The notes beneath the pieces were generated by a model. The model made no database searches, was not told the DNA's origin, and saw nothing but the letters and a program-made list of their open reading frames with translations. A stretch of DNA of 64,000 nucleotides from UBA6522 sp965237785 (GTDB lineage: Bacteria; Pseudomonadota; Gammaproteobacteria; Steroidobacterales; Rariloculaceae). The translations under genes and the position numbers were made by a program. This document shows positions 15,393 through 24,336 of this stretch, piece after piece. The DNA is taken from positions 3,472,001 through 3,536,000 of the forward strand of contig OZ250159.1 in the NCBI GenBank assembly GCA_965237785.1. The letters run 5' to 3'. Every line of letters begins with the position of its first letter. Within the stretch, counting starts at the first letter, position 1.

Positions 15393-15944
15393 TCAATTGC
15401 CGGAAGCGCTTCCGCTCGGGCTTCGCGGATAGTAAATACTGGTCTGTTGGACGTAAAAGGTCACCACTGAACTGCGTACGATTTCTTCGTGACCTTCGTC
15501 CAGGATCACCGCTTGAAGTGTATGCGTGCCCCGGTGGACATCCTGGAGTTGAAATCGCGTGCTTGGCGACTCCGTGAGTGTGAACTCCCCGTCCAGATAG
15601 TATCCGAGGCGATGGCCCGGCTGCAGTTCCGGACCGATCCGCAGAGCGACATCGATGACCCCGCCGGTCCCCCAAAGTGTCTCGTCCGAGGCAGGCTGGA
15701 TCACGGCGAACGACGGGTAGGCGGCGGCTCGGGGCGTCTGTACTTCGACCGCCGCCGACATCGGAGGCAGCAAATGGGGTCCCGATGGAGCGGACGGCGA
15801 GACCGAGACCAACTCGAACTGCTCCGCACCGGGAACGGGCCGATCCGAGTAGTGCGTCTGGCCGCTTTCGTCCACCCATCGGTAAGCCGGCCCGGCGCTT
15901 GCCGCGGCCCACAGCAGGCAACACGGAATCACCCACCTATGCAT
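15393..15944 (-). CDS. DUF4124 domain exported protein
   Basis: A 183-residue protein with a short signal peptide (VIPCCLLWAAASAGPA) and the DUF4124 motif YRWVDESGQTHYSDRPV immediately after it. The C-terminal half resembles an immunoglobulin-like strand-rich region (LGYYLDGEF, THTLQAVILDEG). Function unknown. A gene of this type sits between glnA and ntrB in many gammaproteobacteria, so it may be co-regulated with nitrogen supply. Confidence 0.85.
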   Translation of the reverse strand: MHRWVIPCCLLWAAASAGPAYRWVDESGQTHYSDRPVPGAEQFELVSVSPSAPSGPHLLPPMSAAVEVQTPRAAAYPSFAVIQPASDETLWGTGGVIDVALRIGPELQPGHRLGYYLDGEFTLTESPSTRFQLQDVHRGTHTLQAVILDEGHEEIVRSSVVTFYVQQTSIYYPRSPSGSASGN

Positions 15945-16007
15945 GCCCCTGCCATCCGTTCTCCTGGCCTTGCCAGCTGTTGTGACCTGGTTTCACCCCC
16001 GGGGAAT

Positions 16008-16034
16008 GCGGCGGGATTCATCGAACCCCGCCGC
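16008..16034 (-). terminator. GC-rich hairpin between glnA and the DUF4124 gene
   Basis: GCGGCGGG (16008-16015) pairs perfectly with CCCGCCGC (16027-16034) around an 11-nt loop, 35 nt past the glnA stop. No T-tract follows on the minus strand. It could partially terminate or protect the glnA transcript, giving the usual excess of glnA over ntrBC message. Confidence 0.4.
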
Positions 16035-16068
16035 CGTGGTGCATTTGACCGCGCCCGAACGAGTCGGA

Positions 16069-17478
16069 TCAAAGACTATAGTACATCTGGAATTCCACCG
16101 GGTGGGTGGACTTGCGCAGCAGGGTCAGTTCCTGCTCCTTCAGCTCCAGATAGCCATCGATCAGATCGTCGCTGAACACCTCCCCGACCTTGAGGAAACC
16201 TCGATCCTTGTCGAGTTCCTCCAGAGCTTCGTCCAGCGAGAAGCATACCGTGCTTATCTCGCTTTCTTCCTCCGGAGCCAGATCGTAGAGGTCCTTGTCC
16301 ACCGGCTCACCCGGGTGGATCTTGTTGGCGATTCCGTCAAGCCCGGCCATCAGCATGGCGGCAAACTGGAAGTAGGGGTTACCGCAGCTATCCGGGAACC
16401 GCACCTCGATCCGGCACGCCCTGGGGTCGGCCACGTACGGGACGCGGACGGCCGCCGACCGGTTGCGCGCCGAATACGCCAACAACGTCGGCGCTTCGAA
16501 GCCCTTTACCAACCGCTTGTAGCTGTTGGTCGCCGCGTTGGTAAAGGCGTTGAGAGCGCGCGCATGCTTGACGATGCCGCCGACGTAGTACAGCGCCGTC
16601 TCCGACAGGCCACCGTATTCGTCGCCGCTGAAGAGGTTCTCCCCACCCTTTTGCAACGACTGGTGGACATGGGCGCCGTTGCCGTTGTCATCCACCAGGG
16701 GTTTGGGCATGAAAGTCGCGGTCTTGCCGTAGCTGTGAGCCACGTTCATGAGCGTGTACTTGAGGATCTGTACGGCGTCGGCCTTTTTGACCAACGAGTC
16801 GAACTTCACGCCGATCTCGCCCTGTCCGGCGGTGGCCACCTCGTGGTGGTGGACTTCCGTGACCAGCCCCATCTCCTCCAGGGCGAGACACATTGCAGAG
16901 CGGATGTCGTGAAGCGAGTCCACCGGCGGGACGGGGAAATAGCCCCCCTTGATGCCGGGACGATGGCCGATGTTGCCGTCTTCGTACTCCTTGGCAGAGT
17001 GCCAATGGGCTTCGCTGGACTCGATGGCATAGAAGGCACCGCTCATCTCGGCACTCCAGCGCACGTCATCAAAGACAAAAAATTCGTTTTCCGGCCCGAA
17101 ATAGGCCTCGTCGGCGATGCCGCTGGAGCGCATATACGCCTCGGCGCGCTTTGCCAACGATCTCGGGCAACGTGAATACCCCTGCATGGTCATGGGTTCG
17201 ACAACGTCGCAACGGAGATTGAGGGTGGTTTCCTCGGCGAAAACGTCCAGCACCGCCGTGGGGGTGTCTGGCATCAGGATCATGTCCGACTCGTTGATGC
17301 CCTTCCATCCGGCGATGGACGAACCGTCAAACATTTTGCCTTCTTCGAAGAACCTATCGTTGACGACGTGGCTGGGCACGGTCACATGTTGTTCCTTACC
17401 CAGCGTATCGGTGAACCGCAAATCGACGAACTTGACGTTATTTTCCTTGATAAGCTTGAGAATGTCCGCAGACGACAT
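16069..17478 (-). CDS. glnA: Glutamine synthetase, type I
   Basis: A 469-residue GS I-beta enzyme that makes glutamine from glutamate, ammonia and ATP. Conserved sites include MFDGSSIAGW, the ATP/metal segments FGPENEFF and GNGAHVHQSL, and the adenylylation loop KDLYDLAPEE with Tyr398, so activity is probably tuned by GlnE. A sigma-54 promoter lies about 105 nt upstream. AGGAGG-type spacing before the ATG (GGAGGAAAATC) is strong. Confidence 0.97.
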   Translation of the reverse strand: MSSADILKLIKENNVKFVDLRFTDTLGKEQHVTVPSHVVNDRFFEEGKMFDGSSIAGWKGINESDMILMPDTPTAVLDVFAEETTLNLRCDVVEPMTMQGYSRCPRSLAKRAEAYMRSSGIADEAYFGPENEFFVFDDVRWSAEMSGAFYAIESSEAHWHSAKEYEDGNIGHRPGIKGGYFPVPPVDSLHDIRSAMCLALEEMGLVTEVHHHEVATAGQGEIGVKFDSLVKKADAVQILKYTLMNVAHSYGKTATFMPKPLVDDNGNGAHVHQSLQKGGENLFSGDEYGGLSETALYYVGGIVKHARALNAFTNAATNSYKRLVKGFEAPTLLAYSARNRSAAVRVPYVADPRACRIEVRFPDSCGNPYFQFAAMLMAGLDGIANKIHPGEPVDKDLYDLAPEEESEISTVCFSLDEALEELDKDRGFLKVGEVFSDDLIDGYLELKEQELTLLRKSTHPVEFQMYYSL

Positions 17479-17582
17479 GATTTTCCTCCGTTGTTCCGTT
17501 GTCCAGTGGCCCGTTATTCACACAGGAATAACCCCGGCGCAACGTGCCGCTCGGTTACCCCGGTTTCCAACGCTTGAATTAA

Positions 17583-17599
17583 TGCAGGTTTCGTGCCAG
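17583..17599 (-). promoter_or_regulatory. Sigma-54 promoter of glnA
   Basis: Read on the minus strand, CTGGCACGAAACCTGCA matches the -24/-12 consensus YTGGCACGN4TTGCW with a single mismatch and exact spacing. Transcription would start near 17571, leaving a leader of about 90 nt before the glnA ATG. This fits NtrC control of glnA encoded by the same cluster. Confidence 0.85.
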
Positions 17600-17641
17600 C
17601 CCGCAAGCAGGCCGAAACTATTGTTCTGACGCCGCTTGACG

Positions 17642-17656
17642 GCACCTTCCCGGTGA
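17642..17656 (-). promoter_or_regulatory. Candidate NtrC binding site upstream of glnA
   Basis: GCACC-TTCCC-GGTGA is a near-palindrome matching the NtrC half-site pattern (GCACC...GGTGC), centred about 78 bp upstream of the predicted start site. A second palindrome, GTGCGCAC (17673-17680), is about 25 bp further up and could be another site. Upstream placement is as expected for a sigma-54 enhancer. Confidence 0.5.
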
Positions 17657-17800
17657 ACCACGCCCCAGGATGGTGCGCACAGTTTCTATAATGCCCTATT
17701 TGGGTGCGTATGGGGAGCATCAGCGCAGTTTTGAGCGTCCCCGATTCACACGGGAGTGGCTATACTTGCGCGCCTCGCCTGCCGCTTTCGGAGAAGGATG

Positions 17801-19357
17801 ATGGTTTCGATGGAGAAGCTGGTTTCGCTCGCCAAGCGGCGCGGTTTTATTTATCCCTCCAGCGAGATCTACGGCGGCCTCAACGGTTGCTGGGACTACG
17901 GTCCGCTCGGCGTGGAGTTGAAGCGCAACGTCAAGGACGCCTGGTGGGAAGACATGGTGAGTCGGCACGACAATACCGCGACGGTCGATGGCGCACCCGC
18001 CGCGTTCGACATGGTCGGTCTAGACTGCGCGGTGTTGATGAACCCCCGGGTTTGGGAAGCGAGCGGCCATGTAGGCGGATTCAGCGACCCCATGGTGGAC
18101 TGTCGGGAGACCAAGAACCGGTTCCGCGCCGATCAATTGGTGGTCTTCGGCGTGGTAGAGGATGGCGCCCCGGACGCTGGCGCTGCCGACGCCGACCCCT
18201 TGTTCGCCACTCCGGGGGAAATCGGCTCGACCACGGCCGACGAACTCGCCGCGCCCCACCGCAAGCGCCTCCGCAGATTGACCAAGAGCATGCCAGGATC
18301 CCGCCTGGTCGCGGTCCGGGGTGCGCTCGAGGACGAGGACTTGCGCGGCAAAACCTTCGCGCCTGGCGCTACCGAGGCCGGGACGCTGACAGCTCCGCGG
18401 ACCTTCAACCTGATGTTCCAGACCCATGTGGGAGCCGTGCGGGATGCTTCCAGCGTAGCGTACCTGCGCCCCGAAACCGCTCAGGGAATCTTCGTCAATT
18501 TCAAGGCCGTTTGCGACACATCGCGAGTGAAGATTCCTTTCGGCATCGGCCAGATCGGCAAAGCCTTTCGCAACGAAATCAACCCGCGGAATTTCACCTT
18601 TCGCAGCCGGGAATTCGAGCAGATGGAAATCGAGTTCTTCTGCGCCGAGGAGCAGGCCGAGCCGTGGTACCGGTACTGGTGCGAGCGCCGCTTTCAATGG
18701 TATGTGCACCTCGGGCTGGACCCGGCGAAGCTACGCTTGCGCGAGCACGACGCCGGCGAACTTGCCCACTACGCGGCGGCCTGCGCCGACGTCGAATACC
18801 GTTTCCCCTTTGGCGCCAGCGAGCTCGAAGGGATTGCCAATCGCACCGACTTCGATCTGGGCCGGCACATGGAGGCGAGCGGCAAGGACCTACGCTATTT
18901 TGACGCCCAGCAAACAGACCGGGACCGGTGCCGCTACCTGCCGCACGTTATCGAACCTTCCGCGGGCGCGGACCGCGCAACGCTGGCGTTTCTGTGCGAC
19001 GCGTATGCACAGGACGAGGTTGGCGGCGACACGCGCACGGTTCTCAGGCTCCACCCTCGGTTGGCGCCCGTCAAGGCGGCCGTATTCCCGCTGATCCGCA
19101 AGGCGGGGATGCCGGAGCGCGCGCTCGAGTTGTACCGCGCGCTGCGGTCAAGATTCAACGCGGTCTACGACGAAAAAGGCGCCATCGGACGACGTTATCG
19201 TCGCCAGGACGAAGCCGGTACGCCATTCTGCGTGACCATCGACGGCGATACGCTTGATCATGATACCGTGACGGTGCGCGATCGCGACACCTGTGAACAA
19301 CAACGCATCTCCACCACTGAGGTCGTCGACTACCTGGGCGACCGCCTGGGAGCATGA
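17801..19357 (+). CDS. glyS: Glycyl-tRNA synthetase, single-chain (alpha2) type
   Basis: About 518 residues of a class II synthetase of the archaeal/eukaryotic/Gram-positive GlyRS type. The signature SEIYGGLNGCWDYGPLGVEL is near the N-terminus, motif 2 region RPETAQGIFVNF and RNEINPRNFTFRSREFEQME follow, and the C-terminal anticodon-binding domain is complete. E. coli and most relatives use the unrelated GlyQ/GlyS tetramer. The start at 17801 has GGAG 7 nt upstream; ATGs at 17798 and 17810 are alternatives. It overlaps gmhB by 4 nt. Confidence 0.92.
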   Translation: MVSMEKLVSLAKRRGFIYPSSEIYGGLNGCWDYGPLGVELKRNVKDAWWEDMVSRHDNTATVDGAPAAFDMVGLDCAVLMNPRVWEASGHVGGFSDPMVDCRETKNRFRADQLVVFGVVEDGAPDAGAADADPLFATPGEIGSTTADELAAPHRKRLRRLTKSMPGSRLVAVRGALEDEDLRGKTFAPGATEAGTLTAPRTFNLMFQTHVGAVRDASSVAYLRPETAQGIFVNFKAVCDTSRVKIPFGIGQIGKAFRNEINPRNFTFRSREFEQMEIEFFCAEEQAEPWYRYWCERRFQWYVHLGLDPAKLRLREHDAGELAHYAAACADVEYRFPFGASELEGIANRTDFDLGRHMEASGKDLRYFDAQQTDRDRCRYLPHVIEPSAGADRATLAFLCDAYAQDEVGGDTRTVLRLHPRLAPVKAAVFPLIRKAGMPERALELYRALRSRFNAVYDEKGAIGRRYRRQDEAGTPFCVTIDGDTLDHDTVTVRDRDTCEQQRISTTEVVDYLGDRLGA

Positions 19358-19947
19358 CCGCGAGTTTCATGGAATCGCCGGAACGCGCAACGGGACTGAA
19401 GCATCGAGGATGCGTCATCCTCGACCGCGACGGGGTGATCAACCACGACTCGCCCGACTACATTCGCTCTGCGGATCAGTGGCATCCCATCGACGGCAGT
19501 ATCGAGGCCATCGCCGACCTGGACCGAGCCGGATTTGCCGTGGTGGTCGTCAGCAACCAATCGGGTGTCGGCCGGGGGCTGCTGACGGCGGAGGTCCTGG
19601 AGATGATTCACGCGAAAATGGCGCACGCCGTGGCTGCGGCCGGAGGCCATTTTGCGGGTATCTACCATTGCCCGCATACGCCGGAACAACGCTGCGAGTG
19701 CCGCAAGCCGGCCGTCGGCATGGTCAGGCAGCTGGAGCGGGAATTGGGTTATGCCCCGACCGGCGCTCCGCTGGTCGGCGACAAGCACACAGACCTTGCT
19801 TTGGCTCGGCGGGTTGGGGCGCGACCGATTCTGGTACGTACCGGTTACGGAGAGCGAACCCTCGCCATGCTTGACGATCCGACCGTGGAGGTCTACGACA
19901 GTCTCGCACACGCCGCGCCTGCCCTGATCCAGGAATCGGGACCGTGA
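19354..19947 (+). CDS. gmhB: D-glycero-beta-D-manno-heptose-1,7-bisphosphate 7-phosphatase
   Basis: A 197-residue HAD phosphatase. Motif I is ILDRDGVIN, motif II VVSNQSG, the zinc-binding cysteines lie in CPHTPEQRCECRKP, and motif IV is GDKHTDL. It removes the 7-phosphate during ADP-heptose synthesis for the LPS inner core. ATG overlaps the glyS stop and its own stop overlaps plsC, so the three genes are one operon; glyS-gmhB-plsC is a recurrent gammaproteobacterial order. Confidence 0.92.
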   Translation: MTASFMESPERATGLKHRGCVILDRDGVINHDSPDYIRSADQWHPIDGSIEAIADLDRAGFAVVVVSNQSGVGRGLLTAEVLEMIHAKMAHAVAAAGGHFAGIYHCPHTPEQRCECRKPAVGMVRQLERELGYAPTGAPLVGDKHTDLALARRVGARPILVRTGYGERTLAMLDDPTVEVYDSLAHAAPALIQESGP

Positions 19948-20687
19948 GTTCGTTGCTTCAGCGTGCCGGCTCGGTTGCGTTTACGGTATACCTGTTTGTC
20001 TCCGTCATACCGTATAGCTGCTGGATCGTGCTGACAGCGCCCTTTACTTCTCGGGACCACGCATGGCGTGCCGCTCGATCCTGGGCCACTGCAGTACTTT
20101 TCGTGCTCCACAAGCTATGCGGCCTGACTTATCGGGTCGAGGGCACGGAGCACCTGCAGCAACGAGACGCCGTGGTGCTGATGAAGCACTCTTCGGCGTG
20201 GGAGACGATCGCTCAGTTGGTACTGTTCCCGCAGCAGGTGTGGGTTATGAAGCGACAGTTGCTCTGGGTCCCGTTCTTCGGCTGGGCGCTGGCTGTCTTT
20301 AATCCAATCGCCATCGACCGAAAGGGCGGTCGAAGAGCGGTTGAGCAAGTTCTCAGGCAAGGCCAGGAACGGCTGGCAGAGGGCTCTTGGGTGATGATCT
20401 TTCCCGAGGGTACCCGTGTGGCGCCGGGTGAACGCCGACGTTACGGCTTGAGCGGCGCGCTGCTGGCTGCCGTGACGGAACGGCCAGTGATCCCGGTGAC
20501 TCACGACGCCGGAGACTTTTGGCCGCGACGGGGGTTATTCAAGCACCCGGGGACGATTCAAATGATCATCGGTCCACCCATCGAGGCGGCGGGGCGCCCG
20601 CCTCGCGATGTCAATCGGGAGGCTGAATCATGGATCGAATCCACGTTGGAGAGGCTCCGGGATCAACGCTCCCAGATGACCAGATAA
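19944..20687 (+). CDS. plsC: 1-acyl-sn-glycerol-3-phosphate acyltransferase
   Basis: A 247-residue membrane acyltransferase. One or two N-terminal hydrophobic segments (about residues 10-35 and 46-62) precede the catalytic motif KHSSAWET (H-x4-E variant of HX4D, usual for this subgroup), the FNPIAIDRKGG loop, and the FPEGTR motif. It makes phosphatidic acid from lysophosphatidic acid. The GTG start overlaps the gmhB stop (GTGA). Confidence 0.88.
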   Translation: MSSLLQRAGSVAFTVYLFVSVIPYSCWIVLTAPFTSRDHAWRAARSWATAVLFVLHKLCGLTYRVEGTEHLQQRDAVVLMKHSSAWETIAQLVLFPQQVWVMKRQLLWVPFFGWALAVFNPIAIDRKGGRRAVEQVLRQGQERLAEGSWVMIFPEGTRVAPGERRRYGLSGALLAAVTERPVIPVTHDAGDFWPRRGLFKHPGTIQMIIGPPIEAAGRPPRDVNREAESWIESTLERLRDQRSQMTR

Positions 20688-20722
20688 ATAATATAACTTA
20701 CTGATTTATAACTATATTATTT
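20686..20722. terminator. AT-rich bidirectional hairpin between plsC and gyrB
   Basis: AAATAATATA (20686-20695) and TATATTATTT (20713-20722) form a perfect 10-bp A+T stem with a 17-nt loop, beginning inside the plsC stop codon and 36 bp from the gyrB stop. It lies between convergent genes and runs straight into T-rich sequence (TTGTTTT), but an all-A/T stem is weak as a classical terminator. The local base composition contrasts sharply with the GC-rich surroundings. Confidence 0.4.
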
Positions 20723-20757
20723 GTTTTCCACAGCCGAAGACGGGCGGGACATGCGGG

Positions 20758-23196
20758 CTAGATGTCCAGATTGGACACCGCCAGCGCGTTTCGTTCGATG
20801 AAGTCCCGCCGGGGCTCAACATGGTCACCCATCAACGTGCTGAAAATTTCATCGGCCGCAACAGCGTCCTCTATCCGCACCTGAGTCAACCGCCGGGTTT
20901 CGGGATTGACCGTCGTGTCCCATAACTGTTGCGGATTCATCTCGCCGAGACCCTTGTAGCGTTGGATGCTCTGGCTTTGCTTGGCCTGGTCCATAAGCCA
21001 TTCGATGGCTTCTGGGAACCGACTCACCTCCACGCGCTGCTTTCCGCGCGTGACATACGCGCCGGATTCCAGGAGATCCTTGAATTCGGCACCGGTAGCA
21101 GCGATCTGCTCATACTCCGGAGAGAGGAAAAACCCGTCGTGAATGACTCTCTCCGACGTCGTGCCATGGTGCTCACGCTCAACCACCAGTGTCTTGCCAG
21201 CCTCCTCAGCTTCCTCAACTTCCTCAACCTCGTCCGTCTGCGTCCGGACACGGTAACTGGGCTGCGTACCGTTGGAAAGCCGCAACTGCTGCTCGAGGCC
21301 GTTTGTCCACTCGATCAACCCTGCGTCGCTTACCAGCTCCGCCGGAGTCATCCTGGGTAACCACATCATCGCCCGCAGGACGTTTGCGTCGTAGCGGCGT
21401 CCCCAACGCGCGATGATGGCTTTTACCTCGGTGTGCTTGAGCGCCAGCGCCTCCAGCGGCGCACCCTGTATCGCCGGCGCATCGGGACTTACATGCAGTT
21501 TGGCTCCCTCCAGCGCGGTCGCGAGCAGCAAGGCGTTGAGCTCGGCGTCGTCCTTCACGTAGTGCTCCTGCTTGCCGCGCTTCACCTTGTAGAGCGGTGG
21601 CTGGGCGATGAAGATGTAGCCTCGTTCAATGAGTTCGGGCATCTGACGGTAGAAGAACGTCAGTAGCAGCGTGCGAATGTGAGAACCGTCCACGTCCGCG
21701 TCCGTCATGATGATGATGCGGTGGTAGCGCAGATTGTCGGGATCGAAATCGTCGCGGCCGATGCCGCATCCCAGGGCTGTGATCAACGTTCCCACTTCCT
21801 GCGATTGCAACATCTTGTCGAAGCGGGCCTTTTCGACGTTAAGGATCTTTCCCTTGAGCGGCAGGATCGCCTGCGTGCGCCGGTCCCTGCCCTGTTTGGC
21901 GGAACCGCCGGCCGAATCCCCCTCCACCAGGAAAAGCTCCGAAAGCGCCGGGTCTTTCTCCTGGCAATCAGCCAACTTGCCGGGAAGCCCCGCAATGTCG
22001 AGCGCGCCCTTGCGCCGAGTCATCTCCCGAGCCTTGCGCGCCGCCTCCCGGGCCCTTGCCGCTTCAATGATCTTGCCCACCACGGACTTTGCTTCAGCCG
22101 GGTGTTCCAGAAGAAACTCCTCCAGCCGCGCTCCCACCACCGACTCCACCGCGCCCTTGACCTCTGAGGAGACCAGCTTGTCCTTGGTCTGCGAGGAAAA
22201 CTTAGGGTCCGGCAGCTTGATCGATAGCACGGCGGTTGCGCCTTCTCTGGCGTCATCCCCCGTGGCGGCGACCTTTTCCTTGCGGCGGATGCCTTCGCGG
22301 TCCATGTAGACGTTCAACGTACGGGTGAGGGCGCCGCGAAATCCCGCCAGATGCGTTCCCCCGTCCCGCTGCGGAATATTGTTGGTGTAACAGAAGGTCC
22401 GCTCCTGATAACCATCGTTCCACTGCAACGCCAACTCGATCTGGATGTCGCCCCGGGTTTCGGAAAAATACAGTACGGTCGGATGAATGGGTGTCTTGTT
22501 GCGATTCAGATGGTCTACGAATGCGCGGATACCGCCCTGAAAGCGGAACATGTCATTGCGCCCGTCACGCTCGTCGCGCAGGTGGACCTGTACGCCCGAG
22601 TTAAGGAAAGACAGCTCCCTCAGTCGCTTTGCCAACACGTCGTAGTCGAATTCGATGTTTGAAAAAATCTCGCGACTCGGCTTGAAGCGGATGATGGTGC
22701 CGGTCTTGCCGGTACCTTCGCCGACGATTTTCAATGGGCTTGCCGGCTCACCCATGTGGTAGGTCTGCTGGTAGACCTTGCCCGCGCGATGCACGATCAG
22801 GACCAGTTCTTCCGACAACGCGTTGACCACGGAAACACCCACTCCGTGGAGGCCGCCGGAGACCTTGTAGGAATTGTCATCGAACTTCGCTCCGGCGTGG
22901 AGGACGGTCATGATCACTTCGGCAGCGGAGCGGCCTTCCTCCAGATGGATGTCCACAGGGATTCCGCGGCCGTCATCGGTGACGGTAATGGATTCGTCGG
23001 AGTGGATGGTGACAGTGATCCGCTTGCAAAACCCGGCCAACGCCTCGTCGACTGAATTATCCACAACCTCGAAAACCATATGGTGCAGGCCGGTGCCGTC
23101 ATGGGTGTCGCCGATGTACATTCCGGGGCGTTTGCGGACCGCTTCAAGTCCGCGTAACACTTTGATGTTGCTGGATGTATAGTCGGACGCGACCAT
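20758..23196 (-). CDS. gyrB: DNA gyrase subunit B
   Basis: An 812-residue GyrB: GHKL ATPase domain (VVDNSVDEALAG, GRGIPVD, GGLHGVGVSVVNAL), transducer domain, Toprim domain (LVEGDSAGG, DADVDGSHI) and a C-terminal tail with QRYKGLGEMN. An acidic Glu-rich stretch (about residues 630-645) lies inside the gammaproteobacterial insert. The ATG at 23196 is preferred, with AAGGTGAG 8 nt upstream; the in-frame extension to 23319 reaches into recF. It is the last gene of dnaA-dnaN-recF-gyrB. Confidence 0.97.
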   Translation of the reverse strand: MVASDYTSSNIKVLRGLEAVRKRPGMYIGDTHDGTGLHHMVFEVVDNSVDEALAGFCKRITVTIHSDESITVTDDGRGIPVDIHLEEGRSAAEVIMTVLHAGAKFDDNSYKVSGGLHGVGVSVVNALSEELVLIVHRAGKVYQQTYHMGEPASPLKIVGEGTGKTGTIIRFKPSREIFSNIEFDYDVLAKRLRELSFLNSGVQVHLRDERDGRNDMFRFQGGIRAFVDHLNRNKTPIHPTVLYFSETRGDIQIELALQWNDGYQERTFCYTNNIPQRDGGTHLAGFRGALTRTLNVYMDREGIRRKEKVAATGDDAREGATAVLSIKLPDPKFSSQTKDKLVSSEVKGAVESVVGARLEEFLLEHPAEAKSVVGKIIEAARAREAARKAREMTRRKGALDIAGLPGKLADCQEKDPALSELFLVEGDSAGGSAKQGRDRRTQAILPLKGKILNVEKARFDKMLQSQEVGTLITALGCGIGRDDFDPDNLRYHRIIIMTDADVDGSHIRTLLLTFFYRQMPELIERGYIFIAQPPLYKVKRGKQEHYVKDDAELNALLLATALEGAKLHVSPDAPAIQGAPLEALALKHTEVKAIIARWGRRYDANVLRAMMWLPRMTPAELVSDAGLIEWTNGLEQQLRLSNGTQPSYRVRTQTDEVEEVEEAEEAGKTLVVEREHHGTTSERVIHDGFFLSPEYEQIAATGAEFKDLLESGAYVTRGKQRVEVSRFPEAIEWLMDQAKQSQSIQRYKGLGEMNPQQLWDTTVNPETRRLTQVRIEDAVAADEIFSTLMGDHVEPRRDFIERNALAVSNLDI

Positions 23197-23227
23197 GGTG
23201 TGACTCACCTTCGGGTAAACCGGCTCA

Positions 23228-24286
23228 TTATACCACTTGAAGGACCCGTCCCTGTTCCACGTGGAACACCGCATACCCCTCCGAGCGCGGCACCGAAGCC
23301 TCTTTAAGACCGGTAACAATCCTTTGCGCCGGCAAGGTGCTCATGACGGACATCAGTCTGCGGAGCGCTTTTTCGTCCAATTCCGCCGCGGGGTCGTCCA
23401 CAAGCAACGTACCGCCATGCCCTTTGGCGGCCGCCAGTACGCGCACTTGCGCCAGCACAAGCGCCGCCGCCACAAGCTTCTGTTGCCCCCTGGAGATCTC
23501 CTCTCGTATGCCTCGCTCACCGAGGCTTACCATCAACTCCGCGCGGTGGGGGCCCACTTGCGTTGCGCCGCTGATCTGGTCCCGCGCCAGGGAGCTGCCA
23601 AGCGCTTGCCCAAAGGTCAACGCGCCACGCCACCCCGGCCGATAGCCAACCTCCAGGGTTTGCCCCAAGAGCCGCTCTCCCAATCCTTGCAGCGCCGTAC
23701 GCAGTTCGGCCAGGTATCGAAGGCGCGCTTCGTGCACGCGCAATCCCGCGGCGACGAGGCCTTCGTTCCAACTGCCGGCATTCTGCGAGGCTCTCAGCGC
23801 GGCATTGCGCTGACTGAGAACACGTCGATAACGCCGCCACTCGGCGATATACCCATGTTCCACGTGGAACACGCCCCAATCGAGGAAACGCCGACGCTCC
23901 CTTGGCCCGCCCTCGATCAGCAAGTGCACGCTCGGTTCGATCACGTAGACGGGCAGCAATTGCGCCAGCGTCGACATCGCGGGCCCACTTTGTCCATCAA
24001 GGCGCAGTTGACGTCCCGAGGCGTCTACGCTCACTCCCAACCGATGCATACGGCCAGCGGTGAAGACTTCCCCAAACACCAACAGGCCCGTGGCGTCGTA
24101 TTGAATCAGACGCTTGTTCTGCCGGAGACGAAAGGAGCGCCCCCTCCCGAGCAGGTAGATAGCTTCCAGAAAACTTGTTTTGCCCGCCCCGTTGGGCCCG
24201 AAGAAGTAATTCTGTTCCGAATCCAGGGCAAGCTCAACATGAGCCAGGCAACGGAACGATTCAATCCGTATACGGTGAAGCGGCAC
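23228..24286 (-). CDS. recF: DNA replication and repair protein RecF
   Basis: A 352-residue SMC-like ATPase that helps load RecA at gaps. Walker A is GPNGAGKTSFLEAI (about 30-43), the signature motif lies around SRGQQKLVAAALVLAQ, and Walker B is GTLLVDDPAAELD. The GTG start (24286) follows GGGAG by 9 nt. Two perfect parS palindromes are embedded in its coding sequence, both read in-frame as F-H-V-E. Confidence 0.95.
   Translation of the reverse strand: MPLHRIRIESFRCLAHVELALDSEQNYFFGPNGAGKTSFLEAIYLLGRGRSFRLRQNKRLIQYDATGLLVFGEVFTAGRMHRLGVSVDASGRQLRLDGQSGPAMSTLAQLLPVYVIEPSVHLLIEGGPRERRRFLDWGVFHVEHGYIAEWRRYRRVLSQRNAALRASQNAGSWNEGLVAAGLRVHEARLRYLAELRTALQGLGERLLGQTLEVGYRPGWRGALTFGQALGSSLARDQISGATQVGPHRAELMVSLGERGIREEISRGQQKLVAAALVLAQVRVLAAAKGHGGTLLVDDPAAELDEKALRRLMSVMSTLPAQRIVTGLKEASVPRSEGYAVFHVEQGRVLQVV
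23253..23268. other. parS centromere site 1 (in recF)
   Basis: TGTTCCACGTGGAACA is a perfect 16-bp palindrome identical to the chromosomal ParB-binding consensus TGTTNCACGTGNAACA. It falls in the 3' end of recF, about 2.3 kb from the predicted origin and on the opposite side of it from parAB. Confidence 0.92.
23856..23871. other. parS centromere site 2 (in recF)
   Basis: A second copy of TGTTCCACGTGGAACA, perfect over 16 bp, 603 bp from site 1 and also inside recF. Two identical sites so close to the origin make nucleation of a ParB complex here very likely. Confidence 0.92.
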
Positions 24287-24336
24287 TCACTCGACTCCCT
24301 GGTACCACCGCAACGGCGGCGATCCAAGCGGCAAGG

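Noticed and set aside
17731..17766. TTGAGC...TATACT as the glyS promoter
   Set aside because: The spacer would be 24 bp, too long for a sigma-70 promoter; another -10-like TATAAT at 17687-17692 also lacks a -35.
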